A model generated the notes under the pieces. It was not told where the DNA came from. It saw only the letters and a list, made by a program, of their open reading frames with translations, and did no database searches. 64,000 bases of DNA. Origin: Doryteuthis pealeii. Its lineage: Eukaryota; Mollusca; Cephalopoda; Myopsida; Loliginidae. The position numbers and the translations under genes were made by a program. Position 1 is the stretch's first letter; every line of letters starts with the position of its first letter. The stretch is from NCBI GenBank assembly GCA_023376005.1, contig CM042152.1, forward strand, positions 71,266,571-71,330,570. Reading direction: 5' to 3'. Below are positions 58,979 through 64,000 of the stretch, one piece after another.

Positions 58979-60683
58979 TCTCACCCAGAAATCTTGTTAA
59001 AACAAAAAATAGTTCAAATAAAAGTCAAACCTTGTAAAAATTTCTATCTTTATTTTTTCTTTATATATTTACCAACCTCTCTGCACAAGCAGGGTGTGAC
59101 ACAAGGTCAATTTATTAAGTGGAGTTTAACAGGTTTGAATACAACATTTTCATTCTACTAGACTGGTTACCAATGCAAGGCTAAAGAGCCCAGTCTCGGT
59201 TACAAACAAATTAAGACTGAATCTCCATTATTAATATAATAGATTCAACTTTAAACTTTTTGAATTTCTTAAATTTTGTTTTGAAAGTTACGCTTGGAGG
59301 TTAATAATCATAAACACACACCAAAAAAAATTCAGTTGATGTTTTTGAGGTAATGTGATGTATTTAATCTAATCTTTAATTACTATTAGTACTCTTTAAT
59401 TCTGTCTGCAAGATCATAAAATCATTTGCTTACCCCTGCATAATTTTCAGGAAAGGCCACTCCTAATTATCTATCTATCTAGATTGACTTAATAAAATTT
59501 AGACAAGTTCTGTTCAGTTATAATTCGTATTTAAATAAATGTGGGTGAGCCAATAATTACCCTCATGTAAGTTCTTTACTCATGTACTGTTGTTGTTATT
59601 CTAATATCATAATAACACAAATGTAGATAATCACTGACTCACTATTCTACATAAATTGGGTTATTCATACAAGCAAGAATATGCACCCTCCAGGTATAGG
59701 TATTTAAGTTTTAATATAATGAAATATATCAAATTAGAAAGAATAACGAAAATTAAATAAGAACGCATATAAAAAGATTACACTTATTTTAATTATATTT
59801 CAATTGTTTTCTATATAAAATCATTCATAGGATTGATTTTAATACATTGAAGAAGAAATCAATAATATCAGAGATCAATAACACCAAGTAATTATTTATT
59901 AAACCTGGTTTTGTTAAAACCAGTATGCAAATTAACCACACCATATGTTATGTAAACCTTTATTTCTTAGTGATATATAAGACACATTGCAGGATTTTAA
60001 ACGCACTAATAACATGGGCTGTTTTGAGGCTAATCTAACTCAGATTTTCAAAGAGTCATCGTTAATAAGATTTATTCTATTTATTAATGATTTTGACTAT
60101 AAATTAGATATTCATTGATAACTTGCGACATTGCCTTGAGGATTTTGACTATAAATTAGATATTCATTGATAAACTTGCACAATTCCTGAGGGTATTATC
60201 ACCTAAGCAGTGATGTTGTTTTGGTTACAGACAGGCAGACACCGAATCTTCATTATGATAAGATATCATAATAACACAAGTGTAGATAATTATTGACTCA
60301 CCCTCTTACATAAATTGTATTATTCATATAACTAAATCTAGTTCTTCCAAAAGGTAATAAACAAGAAATGAGGTACTTATTTAAAATATTTTTTTTTTAA
60401 TTATGCAGTCATATTTAAATCAATATATATATAATATTTGTCGATAACCAGCTGTCAGCATCACAAGCATGCAAAAAAAAAAAAAAGTGTCAGATACACA
60501 TGTGCTTGTTTATATAGTTGACCAATATATGAATGAGAGCAATCTGTAAATTTTTCATTTGCCGCTTTTCAGTATAAAAAGTTTGAGGAATTAACCATGA
60601 AATAGTTTTATCAGTACTTTACGATACACATTATTAAGCAGCTGGATTGATTAAATCTAACCAGCTGTGCATCTATGTATGTA

Positions 60684-60729
<46 letters not shown>

Positions 60730-63396
60730 TTGCAACATCTCATTTGCCAGAAAGAAAAGCTGAATAAAAAGCTAAATTCTAAATCTTTGTCTGCCATTTT
60801 CAATAAAACATGCCTATAAGAGTATCTACTATTTAGATATGTATATATATATATATATAGGTATTTTGTTGTGGAGAAAGTAAAATAAAGTGCTTGATCC
60901 CAGGTGTAAGTGCTATATTTATTTTATTTATAAGATACTACACAATTAGAATGCATTCATAACCATTGGTTTCAAAGCAGTGTGTCATCCACCTATCCTG
61001 TAGTATTTTATAAATACTAGCAAATATGGGCGGTGTAAAAAATAAATTTTTGAAAAATATTGTCAGAGGTGGGTAGGAGTTAAAAATTCAATGTCAATAA
61101 ACTAAATTTTATTCAGTTCAATTCTGTAGAAAGATAAATTCTTTAATTCAATAAAATTTATTGAAAAAATGTTTGAACACTGAATGAATGAATGTAATAT
61201 ATGTTATGTTCATAATTCATTTTCTTAGAGATTTGATAAACTTCATATTTATTAAAGTAAACATTTATTTATTAAAGTAAGCATTAAATTAATTGAATAA
61301 TTTTATTTGTTTAATTTTTAAAGAACAAAATAAAATTTATATAAATTAAAATTAAAAAGCTATTTTAATAATCTAATACTGAATAAAATTAAACTTATTG
61401 ATGAATGTGCATTGTTTAAACAATGAACAAAATAATACTAACTATTTATTACTTTGCTACAATTAATTTAGATGATAAATATATTGCAGATGAAAAATAA
61501 CATCAGTAATAAAAAATAAATAACTGTAAACAGTTTTTGCAGTAAAAATCAATATAAACAATTTTTTCCTAAAATATATTAGGGGAAATATTTTTTTTAC
61601 TAGGTTGACTCCCTCCACCTTATTTCATTTTATGAAATCTGAACAAAATATATTATACGTGTTCGATTTTCAATTTTTTCTATAAAGATGAGTCTGAATA
61701 ATTAAATCAGAAATTTTTAGAAACATTTTGGGGGTCCTTATTATTGTAAAACAAAAACAAATATCTCAGTGGAGTGGAGTGAATATGATGCTTTTTAAGT
61801 AAGTCATTTTTTTAAAATATTAAGCGTTTTATTTTATTTATTTAATTTTTACACATCCCCCTCCCCCTCAGGCAATTTCTTTCAAAAATTAATTTTTACA
61901 CTACCTGAATTTTTTATTTTTTATTTTTTTTTACTAGTATATACATTCTCTCATTTTTTCCCCTTCTAAACAAACATATTAAAATGCAAGTTTATGGTTG
62001 ATGCCAGTTATGTTTTCAAACGCCACTTATGTTTTCCTAGATGTCATTTATTAACACTATAGCTTGGATATTTTGGGAGCACATCTAAACCGGATTTTTC
62101 CACGAAATTAAAAAAACCTTTTTTTTTTTTTTTTTTGCTACTAATTTTTGTTGTTTAACATTTGGAAAACCACCTGCTACTACCGTGTTCCCCCTGAAAA
62201 TAAGAAAATAAGACAGAGCTTATATTCATTTTCACTCTAAAATATAACACTAGGGCTTCTTTTGGGGGGTTGTGTTATTCTTCATATATCAAAAAATGGC
62301 ATTACAAAGAAGAAAATTACAAAATTTTTAAATAAACATTTATTTACCATTAACATATTCTTTTATTCAAAAACGCATTCACGACAATTCATTGAAAAAT
62401 AATCATATCACCATCCTCTGGAACGTGACAGTGAATGAAATCAAAGTTGTGTACTTAATGAAGTGACTTATTTTTCTCACCCAGGAAATTTGGAATTTGT
62501 GTGGGTGGGCATATAGCCACAGCTTTTGCCTGAGCATCTGGATAAATAGCACAAACAAACAAGCATTTTATCCACTAAGATATAAATAATCCTCCTTTTC
62601 AAATCTGAATAACAGGTGGTTTTCTAAATGCTATGTATCAAAAATTAATCGCAAAAAGATATTATCCTTTCTTTATTTTTTAAACGGGGCCAATCTACTT
62701 AAGAAGTGCCACTTTTGGTCTTTTTCTATTATCTTTTCAATGTTGAAAATGTTTTAATGAATTACCATTTTGATTATTATTGATTTTTGCCAAAATTCAT
62801 AATAATGATTGATTGGTGCTTTATCTAAAAAAAAAAAAATAAATAAAAATAAAATTATCAATTTGAGAGAAAGGAAGAGTTGTATGAAGTTATTTTGTAT
62901 GATTATTATTTTTTTTTTTTTGTGATTTAAAAAAAAAATTTTTTTTTTCTCAAAACAGGACATGGAAAGAATAATATATAAGGGTGGGCTGAAAAGTTCA
63001 TAGGCTGACCAAGATACTCTCATGGAATATGACCAAATGAAGTTTATTTTTCAGAATTGTCCCCCACCCTTGCAGTGCACACACCTCTTCCATTGATGGT
63101 GCAAGTACTTGGATCCCATTGTTAAAAAAAAAAAAATTCATCAACATCAGATATGGCATCATCATATAAACTTTTCAGCCTATGAACTCTTTAGCCCAAC
63201 CCTTGAAGATAAAACCAAAAGCCATTTATCCATCGCTTGAAATTGTTGGTTATGTTCTATATTACTGTAGGTGTACATCAATGTCTACATTGGTGGTACG
63301 CTGAGTGTGCAGACAGCAGTGAAACCAACCATCACTCAAATGCTCAGCAATTTCACCAAAAAATTGCAAGAAGTAAACAACAGTGGAGAGATTGGG
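32383..63396 (+). CDS. ARFGEF3: ARFGEF3 (BIG3)-like gene, N-terminal five exons (3' part outside window)
   Basis: Five plus-strand exons with GT-AG junctions join to 182 codons from the ATG at 32395. The order and pattern match the N-terminus of human ARFGEF3/BIG3: MERVLRDLANEAS (human MEEILRKLQKEAS), the RNRCLEPFQMALE helix (human REKCLLPLQLALE), LPFQILKTIYTTPHLQED and AVKPTITQMLSNF (human AVRATLSQMLSDL). The visible part corresponds to the DCB-like helical region. Family knowledge: BIG3 is a large relative of the BIG1/BIG2 Arf exchange factors, with an atypical Sec7 region. The Sec7 domain is not in view, so activity cannot be judged. The first intron is about 14.5 kb. A general large-GEF relative such as BIG1/2 or MON2 is less likely from the N-terminal match. 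Confidence 0.87.
32395..32479 (+). CDS. ARFGEF3: ARFGEF3-like exon 1 with start codon
   Basis: ATG at 32395 with A at -3 and G at +4, a strong context. Encodes MERVLRDLANEASIPKFHTI through CLDAL and ends one base into a codon at donor G/GTAAGA. An in-frame ATG at 32383 (weak context, straight after TAA) could add MLSK. A 6-codon upstream ORF (32362-32382) precedes it. The human start matches 32395. Confidence 0.88.
32480..35550. other. ARFGEF3-like intron 1, AT-rich with microsatellites
   Basis: Contains the (CT)n at 33624, ATT runs at 34122-34154, 34266-34287 and 34514-34541, and a TA run at 35053. No exon between exons 1 and 2 was recognised. Confidence 0.55.
33624..33692. repeat. (CT)n microsatellite, 69 bp
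   Basis: Uninterrupted CT dinucleotides, the longest pure non-AT tract in the window. Confidence 0.97.
35561..35805 (-). repeat. SINE-A with an adjacent opposite-strand tail
   Basis: TTTACCCAATACCTCC, CCATAGCTGGAGGGATAATA and CATCCAGGATTTGAACCC. At 35805-35875 a plus-strand SINE-A tail (GTTAAACTTCACTTAAGAAA then TTGACC) abuts it, replacing the tRNA-like head. Confidence 0.8.
35953..36060. repeat. Retroelement end with CTGATGA...GAAAC-like motif
   Basis: On the minus strand about 36050-36010 reads CCTGATGAAGGTTTAAAGAA then ACTGAAATG, resembling the conserved 3' motif seen at 42555 and 53209. Lies just beyond a TA run. Confidence 0.4.
36700..37130. repeat. LTR-like or repeat island with a short tandem repeat
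   Basis: GC-elevated. ACCAAAGGATTCTATAACTC is tandemly repeated at 36922 and 36958, followed by GGACTTA. It ends in the family H terminal sequence at 37085. No coding frame and no identified partner repeat. Confidence 0.4.
37273..37448. repeat. SINE-C fragment
   Basis: GGTAAAGTGAGGAGCTGATG and CTAGTGCTAGTGAAAAGGGG then ATAGACTCC, in opposite orientation to the copies at 9055 and 58052. Confidence 0.75.
37534..38194. mobile_element. Foldback MITE M4, copy 2, carrying another inverted element
   Basis: Ends GGTTATTTCCTATAAG and CTTATAGGAAATAACC are exact mirrors, flanked by ATTCAGCT on both sides (37526-37533, 38195-38202). From about 37725 to 38173 the right arm is split by a second foldback with ends TAATTTATGAGGAAGTGCAT and GCACTTCCTCATAAATTA. 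Confidence 0.9.
38500..38965. repeat. Dispersed repeat shared with 51115-51720
   Basis: GCTAACTGTAAATACATTTC, GTTAGATGGCTTTAGTT and TTTCCCGGGGACTCATTCAA occur in both. No coding frame. Confidence 0.8.
38970..40440. other. ARFGEF3-like intron 1, AT-rich, few elements
   Basis: TA runs at 39692-39712 and 40132-40169. Around 40010-39978 on the minus strand CCTGAAGATGGTACAATATA then CCGAAATGC resembles the retroelement motif noted at 42555. No exon. Confidence 0.45.
40446..40737 (-). repeat. SINE-A, full length
   Basis: TTTACCCAACCCCTCCGCAT, ACTCATAGCAGGAGGGAGAA and GATTTGAACTCTGGCCACC (inverted B box), then ATCCATTACACCATGAG (inverted A box). Confidence 0.85.
40855..40930 (-). repeat. SINE-A head only
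   Basis: CATCCAAGATTTTAACTTGG, AGTCCATTTCTTATGACAAT and ACCATTACACCACAGGC: tRNA-like part without body. Confidence 0.7.
41176..41410 (-). repeat. SINE-E, copy 2
   Basis: CTGGTTTCTTTGTTTAATGG then CATATCAACCTTCATGAG on the left; GGAGTTTGAACTCACTCACC and TTAGCCACTTCACCACAGGG on the right (inverted B and A boxes). Confidence 0.8.
41934..42287 (-). repeat. SINE-F, inverted copy
   Basis: Near-exact reverse complement of 42299-42388 plus 42423-42690. It carries the hammerhead-like core on the minus strand at about 42157-42122 and the B-box-like GGTTTCGAATCACAC. Forms one arm of a very long cruciform-capable repeat. Confidence 0.85.
42288..42722 (+). repeat. SINE-F, plus-strand copy preceded by its own tail
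   Basis: Tail fragment 42288-42388 (TTAGGTTCGACTTCATTTAA), then a full unit: GGTGTGGTGGTAAAGACGCT (A-box-like), CAGGTTTCGAATCACACACG (B-box-like), hammerhead-like core 42555-42591, and the same tail. tRNA-derived SINE, head-to-tail tandem. Confidence 0.8.
42549..42592 (+). ncRNA. Hammerhead-ribozyme-like core in SINE-F
   Basis: CTCTG (stem I), CTGATGA, stem II GGCC-TAATA-GGCC, GAAA, a short ACGTACATA segment where a tiny stem III should be, then CAGAG (stem I partner). Conserved core bases C3-U4-G5-A6-N7-G8-A9 and G12-A13-A14-A15.1 are all present. Stem III has a C-A mismatch, so activity is doubtful. Confidence 0.5.
42734..42904. mobile_element. Foldback MITE family M3, copy 2
   Basis: ATGACAAAATTATATGAAAA and TTTTTATATAACTTTGTCAT are inverted, with TTTTGAAGCATGAAAAAAT against TTTGAGGCTTCAAAAG. 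Same ends as 4453-4622. Adjoins a TA run. Confidence 0.8.
43303..43928 (-). mobile_element. Non-autonomous Helitron-like element
   Basis: On the minus strand the 5' end is A/TCTTATTATAATGGAGATT. The 3' end is hairpin GCACCC-GGA-GGGTGC (43330-43316), then ATATATTTG and CTAG, followed by T. The TC start, the subterminal hairpin 9 nt before CTAG, insertion between A and T, and no terminal inverted repeat or target duplication are the Helitron hallmarks. About 626 bp, no protein; second copy at 59670-60263. Confidence 0.8.
44034..44156. repeat. Long hairpin next to a mariner fragment
   Basis: TTATTATTTATCAATAGTAT then ATTTCTAAAAGCTCTAA is mirrored by TTTAGAGCTCTTAAAGATAT then ACTATTGATAAATAATAA. 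The loop is A-rich. Could be a MITE or the foldback end of the adjacent transposon. Confidence 0.75.
44185..44564 (-). pseudogene. Mariner transposase N-terminus (dead)
   Basis: Translates as MEKSEFCV-stop-IKHCCLMGKNIVQAKQWF, then DKCYSNSAPLETMVKR, stop, YADFKC and an open part VVQENTKKLHKLLLVDRKLK with REIAEELKISEGSVFTILHE and SKWVPRLLT. This is the helix-turn-helix DNA-binding half of a mariner transposase of the SETMAR-related lineage. Two stops and loss of the catalytic half make it inactive. Inside ARFGEF3-like intron 1. Confidence 0.88.
44747..44874 (+). repeat. SINE-A 3' fragment
   Basis: AGTAGACTGGGCTTCTTAAC, TTAGGCAACTAGTCTAG and TTGACCTTGTGTCACATCCT, ending in a TA microsatellite. 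Confidence 0.8.
45362..45632 (-). repeat. SINE-A copy between TA runs
   Basis: ACCAACACCTCTGCACAAGT, AATTCAGAGTTTTTCTTC and AGATGTGAACTCTGGTCACC then CATGACACCATGCACCTC. The TA tract at its 3' end looks like the element tail. Confidence 0.85.
45681..45961 (-). repeat. SINE-A, second adjacent copy
   Basis: ACCAACCCCTCTGCACAAAT, CCTCAGTTCACCCTACTATT and TCCATGACACCACATGCCTC. Same orientation as the preceding copy, separated only by TA/GATA repeats. Confidence 0.85.
46335..46455 (-). repeat. SINE-B copy
   Basis: GACACAAGGTCACAAGTATG then GGGCATCCAGCAAGGACTGA and CTAGCTTGCTAACAATTACA. Diverged B box. Confidence 0.6.
46537..46562. repeat. (TG)n microsatellite
   Basis: About 26 bp of GT/TG. Confidence 0.9.
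46678..46905 (-). repeat. SINE-E, copy 3
   Basis: TGGTTTCTTGGTTTAATGAC then ATATCAACCTTCTTAGGTTA; right part TTCGAACTCATTTACTACG and ATTACCAACTAAGCC. It lies about 110 bp before exon 2 of the ARFGEF3-like gene. Confidence 0.75.
47014..47144 (+). CDS. ARFGEF3: ARFGEF3-like exon 2
   Basis: 131 bp, acceptor TTGTAG, donor GAG/GTTGGT; completes Asp then 43 codons, ending phase 0. Encodes VYQLRNRCLEPFQMALETRT then KRLSNMAIKGIE, which aligns with the second and third helices of the BIG3 N-terminus. Confidence 0.88.
47185..47442 (-). repeat. SINE-A, 40 bp downstream of ARFGEF3-like exon 2
   Basis: ATATACCCAACCCCTCCACA, CCATAGCTGGAAGGAGAGAA and AGGATTTGAACTCTTGTTGCC. The tRNA 5' edge is missing. Confidence 0.85.
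47464..47736 (-). repeat. SINE-A, tandem with the previous copy
   Basis: TTTACCAACCCCTCCACATG, AAGAGCCCAGTCTGCCTTAC and GGATTTGAACTCGGGGTGAC then AACCATTACACCATGTGC. Near full length. Confidence 0.85.
47935..48412. mobile_element. Foldback element M5
   Basis: GTGCTATTCGCAGAATTGCA on the left mirrors TGCAATTCTGCAAATAGCAC on the right; AGCTGAAAAAACAACCC mirrors GGGTTGTTTTTTTCAGCT. AGGCAGGAGAC and TGCA motifs link it to the inner foldback at 37725-38173. The middle is poly-T/A. Confidence 0.75.
48533..48900 (+). pseudogene. LINE ORF2 3' end with C2H2 remnant
   Basis: NITPSSVEDLASNRQGWRDT then CYTGANNEINR matches the conserved post-RT region of a LINE ORF2 group. After a frame change, FPCNVCDRICKSRI is the start of a CxxC finger cut by a stop. 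CGTCGTCGTCTGTGACGGAC marks the characteristic 3' end. Decayed. Confidence 0.6.
49176..49735 (+). pseudogene. LINE reverse transcriptase, N-terminal half (frameshifted)
   Basis: Frame 1 gives LLKWVEHFKKLPGNAPKITD and IKSRKVVGLDKIHPEVWK (RT motif 0/1 region). After a shift near 49490 it continues KKGDLGITRNYRGIILTTIV, GFHRTQSITSQILTIRQIIE and AKNLEATLLFVNFSN (RT motif A, with the catalytic Asp of FVDFS replaced by Asn). Cut off at 49740 by the inverted C-terminal pieces. Catalytically dead non-LTR retrotransposon. Confidence 0.85.
49750..50110 (-). pseudogene. LINE RT C-terminal fragment, copy 1
   Basis: Minus strand reads TITDADYADDLALLTN, with YADD (RT motif C). DKTEFISFKNKRDISTLDGK, a stop at the KYLG position and SSTESDVNARIGKAWTAINK follow. 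It belongs to the same LINE type as 49176 but lies on the opposite strand. Confidence 0.85.
50400..50990 (-). pseudogene. LINE RT C-terminal fragment, copy 2
   Basis: Nearly the same region as copy 1: YADD motif (one base lost just after it), NSDKTEFISFKNKRDISTLD, EQFKYLGSNISSTESDVNAR and AIWKSKLTDKLKR. An upstream fragment (CTGGTCAATGTACGTCTTTG) is repeated at 50176 and 50921, and a third YADD-region scrap lies at 50938-50975. Confidence 0.85.
51115..51720. repeat. Dispersed repeat shared with 38500-38965, partly duplicated
   Basis: TTTGAAGAGAAAAATAGATC, GGGAAATAATACATTCTGCC at 51130-51215 recur at 51598-51680 as a second unit. The middle matches 38700-38965. Confidence 0.8.
52131..52440 (+). 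repeat. SINE-A, full length, plus strand
   Basis: GGGAGGCACACATGATGTAA then TGGTTATCATTG (A-box region), AAGAGTTCAAATTCTGAATG (B box), body, and tail GGGGTTGGGTAAATACATA. Best plus-strand example of the family. Confidence 0.85.
52490..52640. repeat. Minisatellite, unit about 36 bp, four copies
   Basis: Units of GCACTTTTTATTGAGGGGTT then TGTTAAAAAAAATAT. Copies are nearly identical, differing mainly in A-run length. Confidence 0.92.
53175..53300 (+). mobile_element. Retroelement 3' end with hammerhead-like motif
   Basis: CTTTTGGTCCTGATGATGGT then CTAAATGGCCGAAACGTTGC and ATCGTCGACAATAAACATCC. Such ends with hammerhead ribozymes are known from Penelope-like elements and retrozymes (established knowledge). 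No protein of either was seen here. Confidence 0.5.
53206..53248 (+). ncRNA. Hammerhead-ribozyme-like core, short stem III
   Basis: Stem I GTC/GAC, CTGATGA (53209-53215), stem II GGTC-TAAAT-GGCC, GAAA (53230-53233), stem III ACG/CGT closing TTGCAT, and cleavage triplet GTC before GAC. One extra T (53216) lies between CTGATGA and stem II, so the copy is probably impaired. Confidence 0.5.
53345..53560. mobile_element. Foldback element beside TA repeats
   Basis: TTACATGAAAATTCTATCTG then TGACC on the left mirrors GGTCACAGATAGAATGTTCA then TGTAAT on the right. Inner arms GTCTTTTTCGGCAATCATCA then GGCAGAA and TTCTGCCTGATAATTGCCGA then AAAAGAC close it. Confidence 0.85.
53590..53845. mobile_element. 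Foldback MITE family M1, right half
   Basis: CAAGAAACACCTGAATAAGG, TATATAACAATAAAAATGAG and GTAGTCTGAAAAATCCAAAT then CTGAAAAATTCAGAC. Confidence 0.7.
54150..54770. other. GC-elevated island of unknown origin
   Basis: Contains the hairpin CCAGTGGTTTCAGCCACTGG (54199-54218) and a GC-rich part at 54545-54640. No frame resembles a known protein. Possibly an LTR or SINE not otherwise represented in the window. Confidence 0.35.
54921..55193 (-). repeat. SINE-A copy
   Basis: CCCAACCCCTCTGCATAAGC, CCATAACTGGAAGGAGAATA and CATCAAAGATTTGAACTTTG then GGTAATAACCATTAA. Confidence 0.85.
55200..56429. other. ARFGEF3-like intron 2 end, no gene
   Basis: TA run at 55415-55445 and AT-rich sequence. AATCTATATGCTGAATAAAT at 56128 and TTTATTCAGCATATAGTTAG at 56190 form a loose inverted pair. 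No exon apart from exon 3. Confidence 0.45.
56430..56564 (+). CDS. ARFGEF3: ARFGEF3-like exon 3
   Basis: 135 bp, 45 codons, phase 0 both ends (acceptor TTCTCCAG, donor AAG/GTATTA). Encodes LILQDNQFQSAMESESEEQR then LPFQILKTIY and EDAQIEIIK. It matches the KLLSEERFVSMETDSDEKQL to DLQVEVMK stretch of human ARFGEF3. Confidence 0.88.
56913..57350. mobile_element. MITE family M2, uninterrupted copy
   Basis: TACAGTGGTATGTTAACTTA and TAAGTTAAGGTACCACTGTA are inverted ends. Interior ACAAAAATTTGAGGTATGAG, ACATTTAAGTTTCC and AATTTCAGTTTATTTCAATG match 7706-8310. Confidence 0.9.
57400..57620 (+). repeat. SINE-D, 5S rRNA-derived, plus strand
   Basis: TTAGATCACTGAAGTTAAAC then AGTGATGAGCCTGTTCAGTA and CTTAGATGAGTGACC align with 5S rRNA GATCTCGGAAGCTAAGCAG, GGGCCTGGTTAGTACTTGG and ATGGGAGACC. 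The tail is GTGTTGATATGCTGTAAAAC then AAACCAACC. Clearest copy of the family. Confidence 0.88.
57828..57896 (+). CDS. ARFGEF3: ARFGEF3-like exon 4
   Basis: 69 bp, 23 codons, phase 0 (acceptor TTTTCAG, donor CAG/GTTAGA). Encodes LLLNMSLSSAWCVNSKVITE plus SSQ. Conservation is weaker here, but position, phase and both splice sites agree with neighbouring exons. Confidence 0.8.
58052..58290 (-). repeat. SINE-C, full length
   Basis: Minus strand head TGGACTCAGTCGGTAGAACA (A box) and AGGTTCCAGGTTTGATACTG (B box), then body TAGTAAAGTAAGGAGCTGAT and GGAAATAGACTCCC. Identifies the 1852, 9055 and 37273 copies as the same family. Confidence 0.85.
58929..58973. repeat. Poly-T tract
   Basis: About 45 bp of T with one C. 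Confidence 0.9.
59066..59195 (-). repeat. SINE-A 3' part, joined to Helitron-like 5' end
   Basis: TTTACCAACCTCTCTGCACA, TTATTAAGTGGAGTTTAACA and TAAAGAGCCCAGTCTCGG. From 59195 it switches to GGTTACAAACAAATTAAGAC then TGAATCTCCATTATTA, the 5' end of the Helitron-like family. Confidence 0.75.
59670..60263 (-). mobile_element. Non-autonomous Helitron-like element, copy 2
   Basis: Minus-strand 5' end A/TCTTATCATAATGAAGATT then CTGTCTGTAACCAAAAC; 3' end around GAGGGTGCATATTCTTGCTT, with a damaged hairpin and CTTG instead of CTAG. Interior shares GCACCCTCCAGGT, TATTTAAGTTT and AAAAAGATT with 43303-43928. Includes a 58-bp tandem duplication. Confidence 0.75.
60080..60178. repeat. Tandem duplication inside Helitron-like copy 2
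   Basis: GATTTTGACTATAAATTAGA then TATTCATTGATAA occurs twice, 58 bp apart. Confidence 0.9.
60270..62140. other. ARFGEF3-like intron 4, AT-rich
   Basis: TA runs at 60693-60726 and 60842-60860. CACCGCCCATATTTGCTAG/T on the minus strand at 61034-61016 looks like a Helitron-like 3' remnant without its hairpin. No exon. Confidence 0.45.
62150..62640. mobile_element. Foldback or TIR element, about 480 bp
   Basis: ACATTTGGAAAACCACCTG on the left mirrors CAGGTGGTTTTCTAAATG on the right. Interior holds CCGTGTTCCCCCTGAAAATA then AGAAAATAAGAC, a motif of widespread non-autonomous DNA elements. Confidence 0.65.
62980..63213. mobile_element. Mariner-type MITE
   Basis: TAAGGGTGGGCTGAAAAGTT then CATAGGCTGA on the left mirrors AACTTTTCAGCCTATGAACT then CTTTAGCCCAACCCTT on the right. 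About 230 bp, no transposase frame. Ends 58 bp before exon 5 of the ARFGEF3-like gene. Confidence 0.85.
63271..63396 (+). CDS. ARFGEF3: ARFGEF3-like exon 5 (last in window)
   Basis: 126 bp, 42 codons, phase 0 (acceptor TACTGTAG, donor GGG/GTATGT). Encodes VYINVYIGGTLSVQTAVKPT then ITQMLSNFTKKLQE, aligning with the CIETYISS...INTAVRATLSQMLSDL helix pair of human ARFGEF3. The gene continues right of 64000. Confidence 0.88.
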
Positions 63397-63689
63397 GTAT
63401 GTCGTCCTTATCACTGCGACAGGATTGGAACGAGGAGCAGCAAGGCCTGCATTTGTTGCTCCGCTATTTTCGTTCAATTCTGTTGGCTGTGATGACACTG
63501 CATGTATTAATGTTGTTGCTGTGATATTTTACCCAGCATGCTTCACTAATATTCATTGCCTGTCTGCTTCTGTAAAAAAAAACAAAAAAAAGAATTTCTT
63601 TCTTACAGCTTTAAAAAAAAAAAATCTACTTATTTATTTTTGCTATTTTAAATTAATCAAAGGATCTTCAGCTAAGCATTGCTACTCTG

Positions 63690-64000
63690 TATTTAGTTTG
63701 TATTATTTGGATTTTTCAAACTGTTGACCTTATCTTTATTGTTATATACACAGCGTTGTGCCCTCTGACGTTCTGCAGGTGTTTCTTGTTGAAATCAGGA
63801 ATCTTCATGTTGTAATCAGGAACCTTCACAGAACTTCAAACTGATTACAAAGTGAAGGCTCCTGATTATGACAAGAAGGTTCCCTGAGTTTGAAAAAAAA
63901 CCCCACCTGGAACGTTGTGTATATAACCATAAAGATGGAGACTAAAGTCTGAAAAATCTAAATAATACAAATTATTAAGCCTCAAAGCAAAAATTCAGAC
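63690..64000. mobile_element. Foldback MITE family M1 at window end
   Basis: TTATTTGGATTTTTCAAACT and CTTTATTGTTATATACACAG mirror TATATAACCATAAAGATGGA and AGTCTGAAAAATCTAAATAA. The middle arms CAGGAACCTTCACAGAACTT and GAAGGCTCCTGATTATGACA are also inverted. Nearly complete. Confidence 0.8.

Noticed and set aside
62754..63023. 89-codon minus-strand frame
   Set aside because: Ile/Lys/Phe-rich translation of A/T runs crossing the mariner MITE end.
1..64000. CRISPR array, operon or prophage-like system
   Set aside because: Spliced genes, SINEs and mariner elements show nuclear eukaryotic DNA; the tandem repeats lack unique equal-length spacers.

Overview
This is a eukaryotic, animal window: strongly AT-rich, with split genes whose exons end on GT-AG junctions, introns up to about 14.5 kb, and dense mobile elements. 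The repeat content and gene structure fit an invertebrate, possibly a lophotrochozoan such as a mollusc. That placement is an inference; the sequence does not fix a species. Almost none of the long open frames are genes. The real coding sequence is in short exons, found here by matching translated segments with in-phase splice sites to known families.

Two conserved protein-coding genes lie head to head. On the minus strand, ERCC2/XPD (the TFIIH helicase) runs from its start codon at 19232 leftward. Eleven coding exons are visible, down to 846, covering about residues 1-308 with Walker A, four Fe-S cysteines and the DEAH box. The rest lies beyond the left edge. On the plus strand, an ARFGEF3 (BIG3)-like gene starts at 32395. 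Five exons (182 codons, N-terminal region) are visible to 63396, and the gene continues past the right edge. About 13.2 kb of intergenic DNA separates the two starts.

One anomaly interrupts ERCC2: exon 5 is one base short in a T5 run (11517-11521), which breaks the frame. Every other exon joins in phase, and the key residues fall at the human positions once that base is allowed for. A base-calling error is the simplest explanation; a true lesion is possible.

Introns and the intergenic region are filled with elements. (i) Several tRNA-derived SINE families (called A, B, C, E, F, G here). (ii) A 5S rRNA-derived SINE family (D) that shares its 3' tail with tRNA-derived family E. (iii) Non-LTR retrotransposon remnants: RT pieces, a CCHC tail and C2H2 fingers. 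(iv) Mariner remnants with TIRs or transposase pieces. (v) Non-autonomous Helitron-like elements with a 3' hairpin and CTAG end. (vi) Several foldback MITE families, two copies of one having exact 8-bp target duplications, one of them nested in another MITE. (vii) Two hammerhead-ribozyme-like cores in retroelement sequence. Long AT, CT, ATT and TG microsatellites and several minisatellites make up most of the remainder. No bacterial-type operon, CRISPR array or functional tRNA/rRNA gene was found.
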